In this document: positions 10,257 to 18,089 of the stretch, piece after piece
How the letters are laid out: every line of letters begins with the position of its first letter
How positions within the stretch are numbered: position 1 is the first letter of the stretch
From: Methylocaldum sp002005105
GTDB taxonomy: Bacteria; Pseudomonadota; Gammaproteobacteria; Methylococcales; Methylococcaceae
Length of the DNA: 64,000 nt
NCBI RefSeq assembly: GCF_051027545.1
Contig: NZ_CP194902.1
Location: forward strand, 3,038,001-3,102,000
Reading direction: 5' to 3'
Position numbers and translations under genes: made by a program
The notes under the pieces: model-generated
Seen by the model: only the letters and a program-made list of their open reading frames with translations
Databases searched by the model: none
Told to the model about the DNA's origin: nothing

Positions 10257-11474
10257 ATGACCGAAAAATATGACGTGATCGTTGTGGGCGGCGGCATGGT
10301 CGGTGCCGCTTTGGGGAGTGGCCTCGGAGGCAGCAGTCTGCGAGTTGCCGTGATCGAGGATGCCCCGCCGCCGGCGTTTGCGTCGGAGCAGCCCCACGAT
10401 CTTCGCGTGTCCGCGATCAGCATCGCGTCCGCCAGCATTCTCAAAACCGTGGGCGCATGGAAAGGCATCGCTTCGCGCCGGTTTTGCCCGTTCCGGAGGA
10501 TGCGGGTATGGGAAGAGTCGGGCGATGTCGAGTTTCGGAGCGAGGACATCGATGAGCCGGTCTTGGGCTATATCGTCGAGAACCGGGTAATCCAGCTGGC
10601 TTTACTCGACCGCCTGGTCGAATTTTCCAATATCGATTTTCTTTGTCCCGCCAGAACCAAAATGATCGATTACGGGCCGCAAGGCTCGACCGTCGAATTG
10701 GACGACGGCCGCGTCTTGTCGGCGCGCTTGTTGGTTGCCGCGGATGGCGGCTATTCCCGGGTGCGGCAAGTGGCCGGCATGGGAGTAAGCGGTTGGGATT
10801 ACGAGCAGCACGCCCTGGTGCTGACGGTGGAAACCGCATACAGCCAGCAGGACATCACTTGGCAACGCTTTACCCCCAAGGGACCCCAGGCTTTCCTGCC
10901 GCTGGACGGGCCTCATGCATCTCTCGTCTGGTACGAGGCGCCGGAGGACATCAAACGCCTGAAGGCTTTGCCGGATGACGCGCTGCTCCGGGAGCTTATC
11001 GCTGCGTTCCCCTCGGCTCTGGGCGAGATCAAGCGTATCGAGGCGAAAGGCAGCTTCCCGCTCAAGCGTCAGCATGCCTTGAGTTACAGTAAAGAGGGCG
11101 TGGCTTTGATCGGCGATGCGGCCCACATGATTCATCCGCTGGCGGGGCAGGGCGTCAACATCGGTCTTCTGGACGCTGCGGCGCTGGCGCAGGTGCTGGT
11201 CGGCGCTCACAAGAATGGCCAGGACATCGGCGCAGCCCATGTGCTGCAAACTTACGAAAGCATGCGCCGCAGCAACAACCTGGTCATGATGACGACGATG
11301 GACCTGTTCTATCGCGTGTTCGGAAACGCGAACCGTCCGCTCCGATTCATTCGGAATCTGGGGCTGGGTTTGGCGGAGCGAATCACGCCGGCCAAGAAAT
11401 TGGTCATGCGATACGCGATGGGCTTGGGCGGCCAGCTCCCGAATTTGGCCCGTGGCGAAGCCATTCTGGGTTGA
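10257..11474 (+). CDS. UbiH/UbiF/VisC-family FAD-dependent hydroxylase
   Basis: A 405-residue flavoprotein monooxygenase of the ubiquinone-biosynthesis hydroxylase family, acting on polyprenylated ring intermediates at the inner face of the membrane. It has the FAD dinucleotide motif VVGGGMVGAALG near residues 9-20, a central DG motif (AADGGYSRVRQ) and the second FAD motif GDAAHMIHPLAGQG starting at residue 286, diagnostic of this family. The sequence does not let me choose between UbiH, UbiF, UbiI or UbiM specificity, so no symbol is given. The start is supported by GAGGAATAGAG just before the ATG. No neighbouring ubi gene is seen. Confidence 0.85.
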   Translation: MTEKYDVIVVGGGMVGAALGSGLGGSSLRVAVIEDAPPPAFASEQPHDLRVSAISIASASILKTVGAWKGIASRRFCPFRRMRVWEESGDVEFRSEDIDEPVLGYIVENRVIQLALLDRLVEFSNIDFLCPARTKMIDYGPQGSTVELDDGRVLSARLLVAADGGYSRVRQVAGMGVSGWDYEQHALVLTVETAYSQQDITWQRFTPKGPQAFLPLDGPHASLVWYEAPEDIKRLKALPDDALLRELIAAFPSALGEIKRIEAKGSFPLKRQHALSYSKEGVALIGDAAHMIHPLAGQGVNIGLLDAAALAQVLVGAHKNGQDIGAAHVLQTYESMRRSNNLVMMTTMDLFYRVFGNANRPLRFIRNLGLGLAERITPAKKLVMRYAMGLGGQLPNLARGEAILG

Positions 11475-11604
11475 ATGACGGTCGGAAACATTACGATACG
11501 TATTCCTGCGGATTGAGCAGAGTGAGTTTGCTATAGTAGGCAGAGCAATTCAGTACCTGTGTTCCGGATACTGTTGCTGAGATATCGATTAACGTCCTAT
11601 ACGA

Positions 11605-12006
11605 GTGAAACGACTTATGGTCAAAAAGCTACCTGTATTTCTTTGCACCGTGTTGACTCTGAGCGGTTGCGCAACCTACACCGGATGGGAGCCTGTGGTG
11701 GACACGTATAACGATCCGAATGCCTATCGGCTGCAGCAGGATATGGAAGAGTGCAAAATGCTCGCTCGCCAAGCGGGCAGTACCGGAACGGAAGCGGCGA
11801 AGGGTGCTGCTGCAGGCGCATTGCTAGGTGCCGCAACGGGCGCCGCGGTCGGCGCTGTCGCTGGCAATCCCGGCGGCGGTGCCGCGATCGGCGCTGCCGC
11901 GGGCGGCCTCGGCGGCGCTGGTTACAGCGGGGTCTCGGGCGACGATCAATACAAGCGGTCTTACATCAATTGCCTCCGCAATCGGGGACACAGAGTCGTC
12001 AATTAA
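11605..12006 (+). CDS. glycine-zipper outer-membrane lipoprotein
   Basis: A 133-residue predicted lipoprotein. A short hydrophobic signal ends in the lipobox LSGC, so it should be lipidated and exported. The centre is a glycine-zipper (GAAAGALLGAATGAAVGAVAG and a further GGGAAIGAAAGG-like stretch) that could form paired membrane helices, as in the Rick_17kDa/OmpA-like glycine-zipper families. The C-terminus contains a conserved-looking Cys in YINCLRNRGH. The start is either the GTG at 11605 or the ATG four codons later, which gives a cleaner signal peptide. It is monocistronic, ending in a strong terminator. Confidence 0.8.
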   Translation: MKRLMVKKLPVFLCTVLTLSGCATYTGWEPVVDTYNDPNAYRLQQDMEECKMLARQAGSTGTEAAKGAAAGALLGAATGAAVGAVAGNPGGGAAIGAAAGGLGGAGYSGVSGDDQYKRSYINCLRNRGHRVVN

Positions 12007-12026
12007 GTAAGCAATCGGTCAAATAA

Positions 12027-12070
12027 AATAATCCCGCCGTTGTGCCTCTAGCCCGGCGGGATTATTTTTT
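12027..12070 (+). terminator. rho-independent terminator after the glycine-zipper lipoprotein
   Basis: A 13-bp perfect inverted repeat, AATAATCCCGCCG at 12027-12039 and CGGCGGGATTATT at 12054-12066, flanks a 14-base loop and runs into a T-rich tail. It begins 20 bases after the stop codon and ends 50 bases before the next gene, so it should insulate the acyl-CoA ligase from read-through. Its symmetry also makes it usable on the minus strand. Confidence 0.9.
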
Positions 12071-12119
12071 CCGTTTTTGCTGCCCTGACGAGGGCATAAA
12101 CCGACGAGAAGGTGCCAGG

Positions 12120-13661
12120 ATGTCGTCATTGATCCATGCACTCCGGGAGAGCGCCCGGCTTTATCCTGATCGGCCCGCGGTAATCCAGGGCTCTCAGGTC
12201 ATCGATCATGCCACCATAGGCAACCGATCGGATCGCGTGGCGGCGGCCTTGGCGGCCCGAGACGTGGTCAAAGGGGACAGGATTGCCCTTTACTGCCCCA
12301 ATTCGGCGGAATTCGCCATTGCCTATACCGGCATCGTGAAAGCCGGGGCCACGGTCGTTCCGATCAATTTGCTGCTGAACACGGAAGAAATCGGCTTCAT
12401 TCTCAACGATTCCGGCGCCAAGGGCTTGATTTTCCATCAAGCCTTTTCGAAACAGGCGGAATCCGCGCTTCAGGCTGCGCCGGGAATCGAGTTTCGCGTA
12501 TCCATCGGCGGAGAAGTCGAAGGCGCCGAGGCGTTCGATGCTTTTCTAAGATCCGACGCGCCGGTACCGAATATCGATTGCGACCCGCAAGAGGATCTGG
12601 TCGTCATCCTCTACACCTCGGGAACCACCGGCCGTCCCAAGGGGGCGATGCTGACCCACGGCAATCTGGTCGCCAACACGCGCAGCGTCCGCGAAGCCAT
12701 GCACTGGCGTCCGGGGCAGGATGTCGTGCTGCTGGTTCTTCCGATGTTTCACGCATTCGCGGCAACCGTCGGCATGCTCACGCCCCTGACCAACGGCTGT
12801 GCGTTCATTCCCCTGCCGCGATTCGAGCCCGATCAGGTCGTCGACGCGATCCATGCCAGCCGAGCCACGATTTTTCTCGGCGTGCCCAGCATGTATTCGG
12901 TACTGTTGCGACTCAAAGACGAGCGTGCGCCGCTCCTTTCCTCCATACGCTATTGCGTTTCCGGCGGCGCTGCGCTTCCGGTCGACGTGTTGCGGCGCTT
13001 CGAAGAAAAATTCGGCATCAGGATCTACGAGGGCGACGGACCGACAGAATGTTCCCCGGTAACCTGCGTGAATCCGATCGACGGCCTCATCAAACCGGGA
13101 ACGGTGGGTTTGCCGGTTCCCGGAGTCGAGATGAAAATCGTCGACGAAGACGGGCGCGAGTTGCCGTGCGGCGAAGTCGGCGAGATTGCCGTACGCGGTG
13201 CCAACGTGATGAAGGGCTATTGGATGCAGCCGGACGCGACCCGGGAAGTGTTTCGCGGCGAATGGCTTCTGACCGGCGATCTCGGTACGCGGGACGAAGA
13301 CGGCTATTTCAGCATCGTCGATCGCAAGAAGGATCTGATCATCGTCAACGGCATGAACGTTTATCCACGCATGATCGAGGAGGTGCTATACCGCTTTCCG
13401 CCGATCCGCGAGGCCGCGGTGGTCGGGGAGCCGCACGATTTGCACGGCGAAATTCCGGTCGCGTATATCGCGATAGACGAGTCCAAGCCGATCACGGAAA
13501 GCGAAGTCCGCGCTTTCTGCAGGGAGCACCTCGGGCGGCATCAAATTCCCCGCAAGATCGTCTTTCAGCCGGAGTTACCGAAAAACGCCGCGGGCAAGAT
13601 CCTCAAGCGGCAGCTTCGAAAGCACGGCGAAATCGAGCGTGGCGTGCAGGATCTGGAATAA
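12120..13661 (+). CDS. AMP-dependent long-chain acyl-CoA ligase
   Basis: An ANL-superfamily adenylate-forming ligase of 513 residues, predicted to activate a fatty acid with ATP and CoA. The ATP motif YTSGTTGRPKG is at residues 165-175. Further blocks are YEGDGPTECSPV, TGDLGTRDEDGYFSIVDRKK and a C-terminal catalytic lysine in KNAAGKILKR. I start at the ATG at 12120 (MSSLIHALRES), because the longer frame from 12042 would begin inside the upstream terminator. The closest-sounding class is FadD-like long-chain ligase, but substrate chain length cannot be read from the sequence. It is convergent with bepA, 26 bp away. Confidence 0.85.
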   Translation: MSSLIHALRESARLYPDRPAVIQGSQVIDHATIGNRSDRVAAALAARDVVKGDRIALYCPNSAEFAIAYTGIVKAGATVVPINLLLNTEEIGFILNDSGAKGLIFHQAFSKQAESALQAAPGIEFRVSIGGEVEGAEAFDAFLRSDAPVPNIDCDPQEDLVVILYTSGTTGRPKGAMLTHGNLVANTRSVREAMHWRPGQDVVLLVLPMFHAFAATVGMLTPLTNGCAFIPLPRFEPDQVVDAIHASRATIFLGVPSMYSVLLRLKDERAPLLSSIRYCVSGGAALPVDVLRRFEEKFGIRIYEGDGPTECSPVTCVNPIDGLIKPGTVGLPVPGVEMKIVDEDGRELPCGEVGEIAVRGANVMKGYWMQPDATREVFRGEWLLTGDLGTRDEDGYFSIVDRKKDLIIVNGMNVYPRMIEEVLYRFPPIREAAVVGEPHDLHGEIPVAYIAIDESKPITESEVRAFCREHLGRHQIPRKIVFQPELPKNAAGKILKRQLRKHGEIERGVQDLE

Positions 13662-13687
13662 ACTCCGGCCGCCGCGGTTTCTATGCC

Positions 13688-15142
13688 TCACTGCTTTCTG
13701 CGCTCTTCCTCTTCGGCGAGCAGCTGCTTCAAGCGCTCGTCGATGACGGAATTCAGATAAAAATTGTCGCCGGCCGTTTTTCTGGCTAGCCGAAGTTGCA
13801 GTATGGCGGCGCGGTTCTGGCCCGAGGCGTAATAGGATTCGGCGACATAGCGGTGCGATTCGGCATCGTTCCCGAGCTGGCTATAGGCTTGCGCCAGCAG
13901 GTTGTAGACTTCCGGAGTAGGCGGATGGCGGCGGGCGTAGTTCTGCAGCAGCTTGCGCGCCTGTTCCGCTTTGCCGGTGGTGAGCAGCGTGCGGACATAG
14001 TTGAGCGTCAGCGCCCGGTTTTCCGGAAAGCGTTGCAGGGCCGATTCGTAAAGCTGGATCGCGCGCGGGTAATTCTTGGTCTCCCGTTCGGCGCTGGCCA
14101 GCGCATTGGCGAAATGGGACTGATCGGGATAAATCTCCATTAGCCGCTGCAGGATCGGTTTGGCTTCCCCGGCACGCGCGTTGGCGATCAGTGCCAAGGC
14201 TAAACCGTAGGCGGAAACATCCTGTTGCAGCTTGGTGCCCTGGCCGCTGACCGCCTTGAAATAATTCAGCGCGTCCTGCGGGCGGGCGGCGGTCTGCACC
14301 CGCAGCTTGGCGCGGACGAGCTGATAGGCGAAAGAATCCGGATATTGCCGATACGGAAACTGTTCCGCGCGTCCCCGCGTATCCGAGATACGGGACACGG
14401 TCACCGGGTGGGTCAGCAGGAACTCCGGCAATTCTCGGCCGACGAAGCGGGTGGATTGCTGCATTCTTTCGAAGAACGTCGGCATGGCGCGCGGGTCGAA
14501 GTCCGACTTCGATAAAATCTGCATGCCGACGCGATCGGCTTCGGCCTCGTTGTCGCGGGTAAAATTGATTTGATACTGGATATTGGCGGCTTGCGCGGCC
14601 ATCAAGGCGGCTTGGCCCAGTTGCGCGGATTTCGCGCCCAGCAGAACGGCGGCCAGCATGGCCGCGGCGGTGGGCAGCGCCAGGCGGCCGGCGGCCTGGA
14701 ACGTTTGATAAAGATGCCGCTGCGTGACGTGCGCGATTTCGTGGGCCAGTACCGAAGCGAGTTCGCTCTCGGCTTCCGAGGTCAGGATCAGTCCGGAGTT
14801 GACGCCGATGTATCCGCCCGGCCCCGCGAATGCGTTGACCGTGGGATCGCTGACCACGAAGAAATGAAACGCTTGCGCGGGGTTGTCGCTGGACCCGGCC
14901 AGTTTCTGCCCTATGGACTGGATGTAATCGTTGACTTCCGGATCTTGGCTGACTTCGAGCTGGGCGTGCAACTTGCGGTAGAACGCTGCGCCGAGTTCCT
15001 TCTCCTGCTGCGGCGTCATGAGGGTTCCGGTCGGGTCGCCGATTTCGGGCAACTCCAGGTTGAGTTGCGCATGGGCGGGTTGCAGCGCCAATGAGCCGTA
15101 GCTGAGAATCAACAGCGATGCAAGCAGTTTGTCGAATTTCAT
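13688..15142 (-). CDS. bepA: BepA-like periplasmic M48 metalloprotease with TPR repeats
   Basis: Predicted periplasmic chaperone/protease for outer-membrane protein quality control (BepA/YfgC). The 484-residue product has a signal peptide ending around PAHA at residues 22-25. The zinc motif HEIAH is at 134-138, with a third ligand in NEAEAD (E201). The second half (about 300-480) is alpha-helical with tetratricopeptide spacing, e.g. AIQLYESALQRFPENRALTLNYVRTLL. This is the usual BepA architecture and length. It is divergent from the tusDCB operon with only 91 bp between start codons, so both promoters share that space. Confidence 0.9.
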   Translation of the reverse strand: MKFDKLLASLLILSYGSLALQPAHAQLNLELPEIGDPTGTLMTPQQEKELGAAFYRKLHAQLEVSQDPEVNDYIQSIGQKLAGSSDNPAQAFHFFVVSDPTVNAFAGPGGYIGVNSGLILTSEAESELASVLAHEIAHVTQRHLYQTFQAAGRLALPTAAAMLAAVLLGAKSAQLGQAALMAAQAANIQYQINFTRDNEAEADRVGMQILSKSDFDPRAMPTFFERMQQSTRFVGRELPEFLLTHPVTVSRISDTRGRAEQFPYRQYPDSFAYQLVRAKLRVQTAARPQDALNYFKAVSGQGTKLQQDVSAYGLALALIANARAGEAKPILQRLMEIYPDQSHFANALASAERETKNYPRAIQLYESALQRFPENRALTLNYVRTLLTTGKAEQARKLLQNYARRHPPTPEVYNLLAQAYSQLGNDAESHRYVAESYYASGQNRAAILQLRLARKTAGDNFYLNSVIDERLKQLLAEEEERRKQ

Positions 15143-15233
15143 GGTGTTTCAGCGCCGTGTGCGGCGCGGGTGTGAATGAGTCCACGGTGTACGGTTACTC
15201 GATGAACCGTTTTTTCGAAAGGGTGTCGCCGCG

Positions 15234-15587
15234 ATGAAATACGCCATTCAGGTCAATGCCGGGCCTTGTTCCGCTCAATCGGCGCGCACTGCCTATCAGT
15301 TTATCAAAGCCGCGTTGGATAAAGATCACGAAATCGTGTGCGTGTTCTTTTACCATGACGGGGTTTATAACGCGCTGCGATCCGGTTTATCGGCGGAGGA
15401 CAAAGTTTCGGTTCCGCCCTGGCCCGATCTCGCCGATAAGCACGGGATCGACCTGGTGCTGTGCGTTTCGGCCGCGCAGCGGCGCGGCATGCCGGCAACC
15501 GGGGCGGACGGTTTTCGGATCGGCGGCTTGGGACAATGGATGGACGCCTGTCTGAAGGCCGACCGGGTATTGGTTTTTGGTGGTTGA
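15234..15587 (+). CDS. tusD: sulfur relay protein TusD/DsrE
   Basis: First gene of a four-gene sulfur-relay operon. TusD receives persulfide sulfur from TusA and forms a TusBCD hexamer; in sulfur oxidisers the same family is DsrE. The product has 117 residues, with the family's acceptor cysteine visible as C77 in LVLCVSAAQRRG, matching Cys78 of E. coli TusD and DsrE. It also has the N-terminal NAGPCSAQSA block and the C-terminal LGQWMDACLKADRVLVFGG block. It ends just before the likely tusC start (4 bases). Cytosolic. Confidence 0.92.
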   Translation: MKYAIQVNAGPCSAQSARTAYQFIKAALDKDHEIVCVFFYHDGVYNALRSGLSAEDKVSVPPWPDLADKHGIDLVLCVSAAQRRGMPATGADGFRIGGLGQWMDACLKADRVLVFGG

Positions 15588-15591
15588 AGCG

Positions 15592-15951
15592 GTGCAAAAA
15601 AAATTCTTGTTTGTGATGCGCAGTGCCCCTCGGGACGGCGCAAGAGTCCGGGAATCGCTGGACATGGCCATGACCGCCGCCGCCTTCGATCAGGCCGTAC
15701 GGCTCCTGATGCTGGACGATGGCGTGTTCCTGCTCAAACGGGGGCAGGGGTCCGAACCGAGCGGGCTGAAACCCGTCGCTCCCTTGTTCGAAGCCTTGGC
15801 TTTGTACGATGTGGAGGATGTTTTGGTCGAGCGGGAGTCTTTGCGGGGAAGGCATTTGACGACCGAGGATCTCGTCATCCCCGTGCGCGTCGTGGACAGG
15901 ACGGAAATCGCCGGATTGACGGCGGAACATGACATCGTAATCTCATGCTGA
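15592..15951 (+). CDS. tusC: sulfur relay protein TusC/DsrF
   Basis: Second subunit of the TusBCD/DsrEFH hexamer. I choose the GTG at 15592 (MQKKFLFVMRSAPRDG) rather than the TTG at 15577: it gives 119 residues, the length of E. coli TusC, and aligns the first beta strand with the family. The longer start would overlap tusD. The family blocks are SAPRDGARVRESLDMAM and LLMLDDGVFLL. Its stop overlaps the tusB start as TGATG, so translation is probably coupled. Confidence 0.88.
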   Translation: MQKKFLFVMRSAPRDGARVRESLDMAMTAAAFDQAVRLLMLDDGVFLLKRGQGSEPSGLKPVAPLFEALALYDVEDVLVERESLRGRHLTTEDLVIPVRVVDRTEIAGLTAEHDIVISC

Positions 15952-16259
15952 TGGCAGTCCTGCATATAGTTAGCCGTTCGCCCCAGGAAAGCCGCGCCCT
16001 GGAAGATTGTCTCGTCCGGGCGGGCGAGGGCGATGCGATTCTGCTGATCGAAAACGGGGTTTACGCCGCGGTGAAAGGCGGGGATTTCGACGCTGTCCTG
16101 AAGTCGGCTATGGGACGCGTCAGGTTTTATGCCTTGGGGCCGGATCTCGACGCGCGCGGCGTGGAAACTTCCGAGATTCTCGAGACGATTCGAATCGTCG
16201 ACTACGGCGGATTCGTCGATTTGACCGTCGAAAGCCGGCTTGTCCAGTCGTGGTTTTGA
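15951..16259 (+). CDS. tusB: sulfur relay protein TusB/DsrH
   Basis: Third subunit of the hexamer. The ATG at 15951 (overlapping the tusC stop as TGATG) gives a 102-residue protein starting MAVLHIVSRSP in which the single conserved cysteine is C20 (ALEDCLVRAG). This is the position known in DsrH of purple sulfur bacteria; the ATG two codons upstream would give C22. The block LLIENGVYAA is typical of the family. It lies 3 bases before the dsrC/tusE gene, so all four genes are one operon. Confidence 0.88.
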   Translation: MAVLHIVSRSPQESRALEDCLVRAGEGDAILLIENGVYAAVKGGDFDAVLKSAMGRVRFYALGPDLDARGVETSEILETIRIVDYGGFVDLTVESRLVQSWF

Positions 16260-16262
16260 GCC

Positions 16263-16592
16263 ATGATCGAAGTGAACGGCAAGATTCTGGAAACGACCGA
16301 AAGCGGATTTCTGACCGATGCGAACGCCTGGGACGAGCATGTCGCCGCCGCTCTGGCGGCGAGCATACCCATAGCATTGACCGAAGCGCATTGGGAGATC
16401 GTGCGCTTCATCCGCAGCTACTATCTCAGATTTCACCATCTTCCGAACACACGCATGTTCGTCAAGGCGGTACAGAAGGAATTCGGGGAAGAAAAAGGCA
16501 CTTCCCGCTACCTGCACCGGCTGTTTCCGGAAAGCCCGTTGAAGTACGCCTGTTTGATCGCGGGACTGCCCAAGCCGCCGGGGTGTATCTAG
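16263..16592 (+). CDS. DsrC/TusE family sulfur carrier protein with both DsrC cysteines
   Basis: Last gene of the operon. Family members carry sulfur from the TusBCD/DsrEFH complex: TusE delivers it to MnmA for tRNA 2-thiouridine, while DsrC serves dissimilatory sulfur metabolism. The 109-residue product has the family C-terminus with the penultimate cysteine C108 (KPPGCI) and a second cysteine, C97 (KYACLIAG), eleven residues earlier. By the usual rule, one cysteine marks TusE and two mark DsrC, so this protein is DsrC-like. No dsrAB or other dissimilatory gene is seen here, so a tRNA role remains possible. I leave the symbol open. Confidence 0.9.
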   Translation: MIEVNGKILETTESGFLTDANAWDEHVAAALAASIPIALTEAHWEIVRFIRSYYLRFHHLPNTRMFVKAVQKEFGEEKGTSRYLHRLFPESPLKYACLIAGLPKPPGCI

Positions 16593-16894
16593 TCGTTGGT
16601 TTCACAACACCGCGCCATTCCACGGGGAAAACAAGCTGTGAGCCAATGGCTCCGTAAGGTGCGTGTAAGCTCGGCATGTTTTTATCCTAACTTTTCCCTC
16701 GCGGCCGATGACACTGGACGTATGGGTTCGTTCTACGGTTTTTCTCGGCAACGGCGCCAGGCAGGCGACCGAACGGCTCCATTCGGAGGGCCAGCGTGGA
16801 CCGAGGGGCGCTGCAGATTCAGAAGCAGGCACCGCCGCTGCCTGCCGCCAAAACGGGAATGGAATCCCCATGCATACCCGAAGAGGAGAGCTGC
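16593..16894. other. 302-bp intergenic region before the universal stress protein
   Basis: No gene supported. A small hairpin (GAGCC-AAT-GGCTC) lies near 16639-16651. The end carries the ribosome site AAGAGGAGAG at 16881-16890 for the downstream gene. An open frame starting at 16796 continues into the usp gene, but its N-terminal 33 residues look non-conserved. Confidence 0.5.
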
Positions 16895-17803
16895 GTGGAT
16901 ATGTTCAGAACTATATTGGCAGCAACCGATTTCTCGGATGATGCCACTAACGCCGCCTATCGGGCGGCCTTCCTAGCCGCGGAACAACAGGGGCGATTGG
17001 AGCTGCTGCATGTCTTGAGTGAAACGTCCCTGAAGGCCGTGCGCGAATTGATTCCCTCGTACGGCGACGCCGAGACGAAGCTGATCGATGACGCGCAACG
17101 CATGCTGGATACCCTGGGATCGCGGGTTGCGGAGGATACCCGGATGGCCGCGGTTTCTCGAATCGCCATCGGAGCGGTGCTGGACGAGATTCTGTCGGCC
17201 GCCGAACAGGCGGACTTGCTGGTATTGGGAGCGCACGGCTCTAACCGTTGGCGCGAAATGTTTCTGGGTACGACCGCGGACCGTTTGTTGCGTATGTGCA
17301 CGCGGCCGGTTCTCGTCATCAAGCGTCCGCCGGAGACAAGCTACCGGCGTGCACTGGTTCCGGTGGATTTCTCCCCCCACTCCATCGCCGCGCTGAATAC
17401 GGCGATGCGGGTCGCTCCAAATGCCGACATCATGGTTGTCCATGCTTCCGCCGTTCCCTTCGAGGGGATGCTTCGGCAGGGCGGCGTGCTGGACGACGAG
17501 ATAGAGAGATTCCGCGGTCAGGCTCAGCAGGAGGCAATGAGCCGCATCAGCAGCCTGATCGATGAGGTGGCCGAGGGTTCGCGTCGGCTCTTCCGATTCG
17601 TGGAGCTCGAGGATGCCGCTCGCCTGATTCTCGCCAAGGAGGAATCGTTCGGAGCGGACCTGATCGTCATGGGCAAACACGGCAAAAACGTCGTCGAGGA
17701 AATGCTCCTGGGCAGCGTGACGCGTCGCATCCTTTCCGATTCGAAGTGCGACGTGCTGATCGTGCACGAGGGTTCCACGGCTACCGGCTCGCCCGCCGCA
17801 TAA
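16895..17803 (+). CDS. tandem-domain universal stress protein (UspA family)
   Basis: Two UspA domains in about 302 residues. Each starts with a strand of the form FRTILAATDFS / YRRALVPVDFSPHS and ends with the ATP-binding pattern G-x2-G-x9-G-S/T. These are GAHGSNRWREMFLGTT in domain 1 and GKHGKNVVEEMLLGSV in domain 2, so both halves probably bind ATP. The GTG at 16895 or the ATG at 16901 is the start, both served by AGGAG at 16884-16888. Function in stress survival is inferred only from the family. It precedes an antiporter gene by 286 bp. Confidence 0.88.
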   Translation: MDMFRTILAATDFSDDATNAAYRAAFLAAEQQGRLELLHVLSETSLKAVRELIPSYGDAETKLIDDAQRMLDTLGSRVAEDTRMAAVSRIAIGAVLDEILSAAEQADLLVLGAHGSNRWREMFLGTTADRLLRMCTRPVLVIKRPPETSYRRALVPVDFSPHSIAALNTAMRVAPNADIMVVHASAVPFEGMLRQGGVLDDEIERFRGQAQQEAMSRISSLIDEVAEGSRRLFRFVELEDAARLILAKEESFGADLIVMGKHGKNVVEEMLLGSVTRRILSDSKCDVLIVHEGSTATGSPAA

Positions 17804-18089
17804 CGCATGACCGACCGATAGGGCCGCCGCATCATCCGGGAGTCGGTTCAACCGCGGCGGTGCGGTTGTTTCCTTTCCAAATCAAGCCTGACTCAAGAAC
17901 GCCTGAAGGCATGGGGAGCCCTTTTGAGCAGCGTTGCAAGCCGTTGCCGTACAGTTTGCTGTCCACCGGTGTCGATCGTGCCTGAGCTCTTTATGAGTGT
18001 CGGCGATTCAAGGCGCGGGAAATCGGCGCTGATCGACGCACCCTGATAAACTTCTTGGCTACCTGCCTGCACCATACTCCACATATCTC

